From: Ruminococcus sp. UBA3387
GTDB lineage: Bacteria; Bacillota; Clostridia; Oscillospirales; Ruminococcaceae
Reading direction: 5' to 3'
Assembly (NCBI GenBank): GCA_002358895.1
Contig: DEPR01000054.1
Coordinates: 18,747 to 24,879 of the forward strand
DNA: 6,133 nt
The notes under the pieces are model-generated. The model was given only the letters and a program-made list of their open reading frames with translations, did no database searches and had not been told where the DNA came from. A program made the position numbers and the translations under genes. Shown here one piece after another: positions 5,444 through 6,133 of the stretch. Position 1 is the first letter of the stretch; every line of letters begins with the position of its first letter.

Positions 5444-5538
5444 CAGCGGGATGCGAAACCTGTACCGCAAAGATTACTTTTTCGTCCTGACGGCAACTCC
5501 CCGTCCTTCAGGCACTTAACGCACAGATTTCTACTCTG
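5444..5538 (-). ncRNA. Tetrahydrofolate (THF-I) riboswitch aptamer
   Basis: The minus-strand RNA carries the conserved THF-I elements in order: AGAGUAGA, GCGUUAAGUGCC, GGACGGGGAGUUGCCGUC, GGACGAA, UUUGCGGUACAGG and GCAUCCCGCUG. Pairings visible by eye are a short P1 (CAG 5538-5536 with CUG 5446-5444), a 9-bp P2 (GAAAUCUGU with ACAGGUUUC) and P3 (GACGG with CCGUC, extended by CCU/AGG). The P3 loop GGGA can form the family's pseudoknot with UCCC near the 3' end. The class binds reduced folates and controls folate uptake and synthesis genes; here it lies about 77 bases upstream of folT, matching its usual role. Exact ends are approximate. No clear promoter is seen between it and pfkA. Confidence 0.93.
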
Positions 5539-5547
5539 TAATATGCA

Positions 5548-5571
5548 AACTGCCGTTATTTCACGGCAGTT
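5548..5571 (-). terminator. Hairpin after pfkA, possible weak terminator
   Basis: A perfect 9-bp stem (5548-5556 with 5563-5571, AACTGCCGT/ACGGCAGTT) with a 6-base loop lies 17 bases after the pfkA stop codon. On the minus strand only three T residues follow before mixed sequence, so it is a poor intrinsic terminator. It may partly block read-through from pfkA into the riboswitch or protect the mRNA 3' end. Confidence 0.5.
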
Positions 5572-5587
5572 GTATATCCGATATTAA

Positions 5588-6133
5588 TTAAAATGCAGTC
5601 TTGTAGAGAATATCATAGAGATAATCGTCAAAAGGCTTCTTCATAGCAAGAGCCTCCTGGATATCCACATCATAAATCTCATTATTTTTTAGACCAACTA
5701 CTCTGTTACCAATACCCTGTTCAAGAAGCTCAACAGCACGATAACCCATACCTGTAGCCATAACTCTGTCACGAACTGTTGGATTACCGCCACGCTGAAC
5801 GTGTCCGAGAACTGTAGCTCTTGATTCAATACCTGTAAGCTCTTCAATCTTTTCACAGATTTCCTGAGTCTTGCCAACACCTTCAGCGACAACGATGATA
5901 AAGTGAGTCTTACCACCCTTTGATGTTTCAAGCATATCCTTTGCAATCTGCTCAAGGTCATAATCTCTTTCAAGTACGATACAAGCTTCAGCACCAACCG
6001 ACATAGCTACGTTCAATGCAATATAACCTGCGTGTCTGCCCATTACTTCAACGACGGAACATCTGTCGTGCGACTGAGCTGTATCACGGATTTTGTCAAT
6101 CATTTCTGTAGCTGTGTTCATAGCTGTATCATA
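5588..6133 (-). CDS. pfkA: ATP-dependent 6-phosphofructokinase, C-terminal part
   Basis: The last 181 residues are present; the N-terminal half, with the ATP-binding glycine loop and catalytic Asp, lies beyond the window. The frame is open to the edge (YDTAMNTATEMIDKIRDT), so the Met at 6121 is internal. PFK catalyses fructose-6-phosphate plus ATP to fructose-1,6-bisphosphate, the committed step of glycolysis in the cytoplasm. Residues aligning with E. coli PfkA Arg162 (SHDR), Met169-Arg171 (VEVMGR), Glu222 (VAEG), Arg243 (ESRATVLGH), His249 and Arg252 (HVQRGG) are all present at the right spacing, so the fructose-6-phosphate site looks intact. It ends KPFDDYLYDILYKTAF, similar in position to other bacterial PfkA C-termini. 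A hairpin and then the THF riboswitch follow; no functional link with folT is evident. Confidence 0.97.
   Translation of the reverse strand, partial: YDTAMNTATEMIDKIRDTAQSHDRCSVVEVMGRHAGYIALNVAMSVGAEACIVLERDYDLEQIAKDMLETSKGGKTHFIIVVAEGVGKTQEICEKIEELTGIESRATVLGHVQRGGNPTVRDRVMATGMGYRAVELLEQGIGNRVVGLKNNEIYDVDIQEALAMKKPFDDYLYDILYKTAF

Noticed and set aside
5246..5587. Plus-strand open frame across the folT start and riboswitch
   Set aside because: It covers the antisense of the conserved aptamer and folT; no ribosome site or family resemblance.
5698..5997. Minus-strand 99-codon frame inside pfkA
   Set aside because: Shadow of pfkA, whose substrate-binding residues are all intact in the main frame.

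Overview
The window reads as chromosomal DNA from a low-to-moderate GC Gram-positive anaerobe of the Clostridia, most likely a Ruminococcus/Oscillospiraceae relative. This rests on AGGAGG-type ribosome binding sites, consensus sigma-A promoters, a tetrahydrofolate riboswitch in front of an ECF folate transporter, a SpoIIM homologue, a DUF624/YesL-type membrane protein and a sortase-like C-terminal anchor. The organism is an inference from gene families. I see no insertion sequence, CRISPR array, tRNA, rRNA, integrase or phage gene. Every gene lies on the minus strand, so transcription runs from high to low coordinates.

In transcription order: (1) 6133-5588, the C-terminal part of 6-phosphofructokinase (pfkA), cut by the window edge. 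(2) 5587-5368, a 220-base gap with a hairpin after pfkA, then a tetrahydrofolate (THF-I) riboswitch aptamer and a leader able to fold over the next start site. (3) 5367-4759, folT, the folate-binding S component of an ECF vitamin transporter. (4) 4758-4657, a gap where a sigma-A-like promoter sits inside a 12-bp inverted repeat. (5) 4656-3856, proC, pyrroline-5-carboxylate reductase. (6) 3805-3200, a SpoIIM-family membrane protein whose start codon lies in a 10-bp inverted repeat. (7) 3149-2322, a DUF624/YesL-type membrane protein ending at a clear intrinsic terminator. (8) 2162-465, a large acidic secreted protein with its own consensus promoter, a sortase-like tail and its own terminator. 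(9) 302-1, the first 100 residues of a bacterial sugar transferase with another consensus promoter, probably the first gene of a surface-polysaccharide cluster lying beyond the window.

Functionally this is a housekeeping stretch (glycolysis, folate uptake, proline synthesis, membrane proteins) bordering a cell-surface region (secreted anchored protein, polysaccharide initiation). proC, the spoIIM-like gene and the DUF624 gene have 50-base gaps without terminators and probably form one transcription unit. The secreted-protein gene and the sugar-transferase gene each look like independent units.

I do not see a convincing new multi-gene system. The points most worth following are in RNA and regulation: the THF riboswitch with a leader hairpin that can cover both the Shine-Dalgarno sequence and the AUG of folT, the nested promoter/inverted repeat before proC, the hairpin around the spoIIM-like start, and the unrecognised acidic surface protein.
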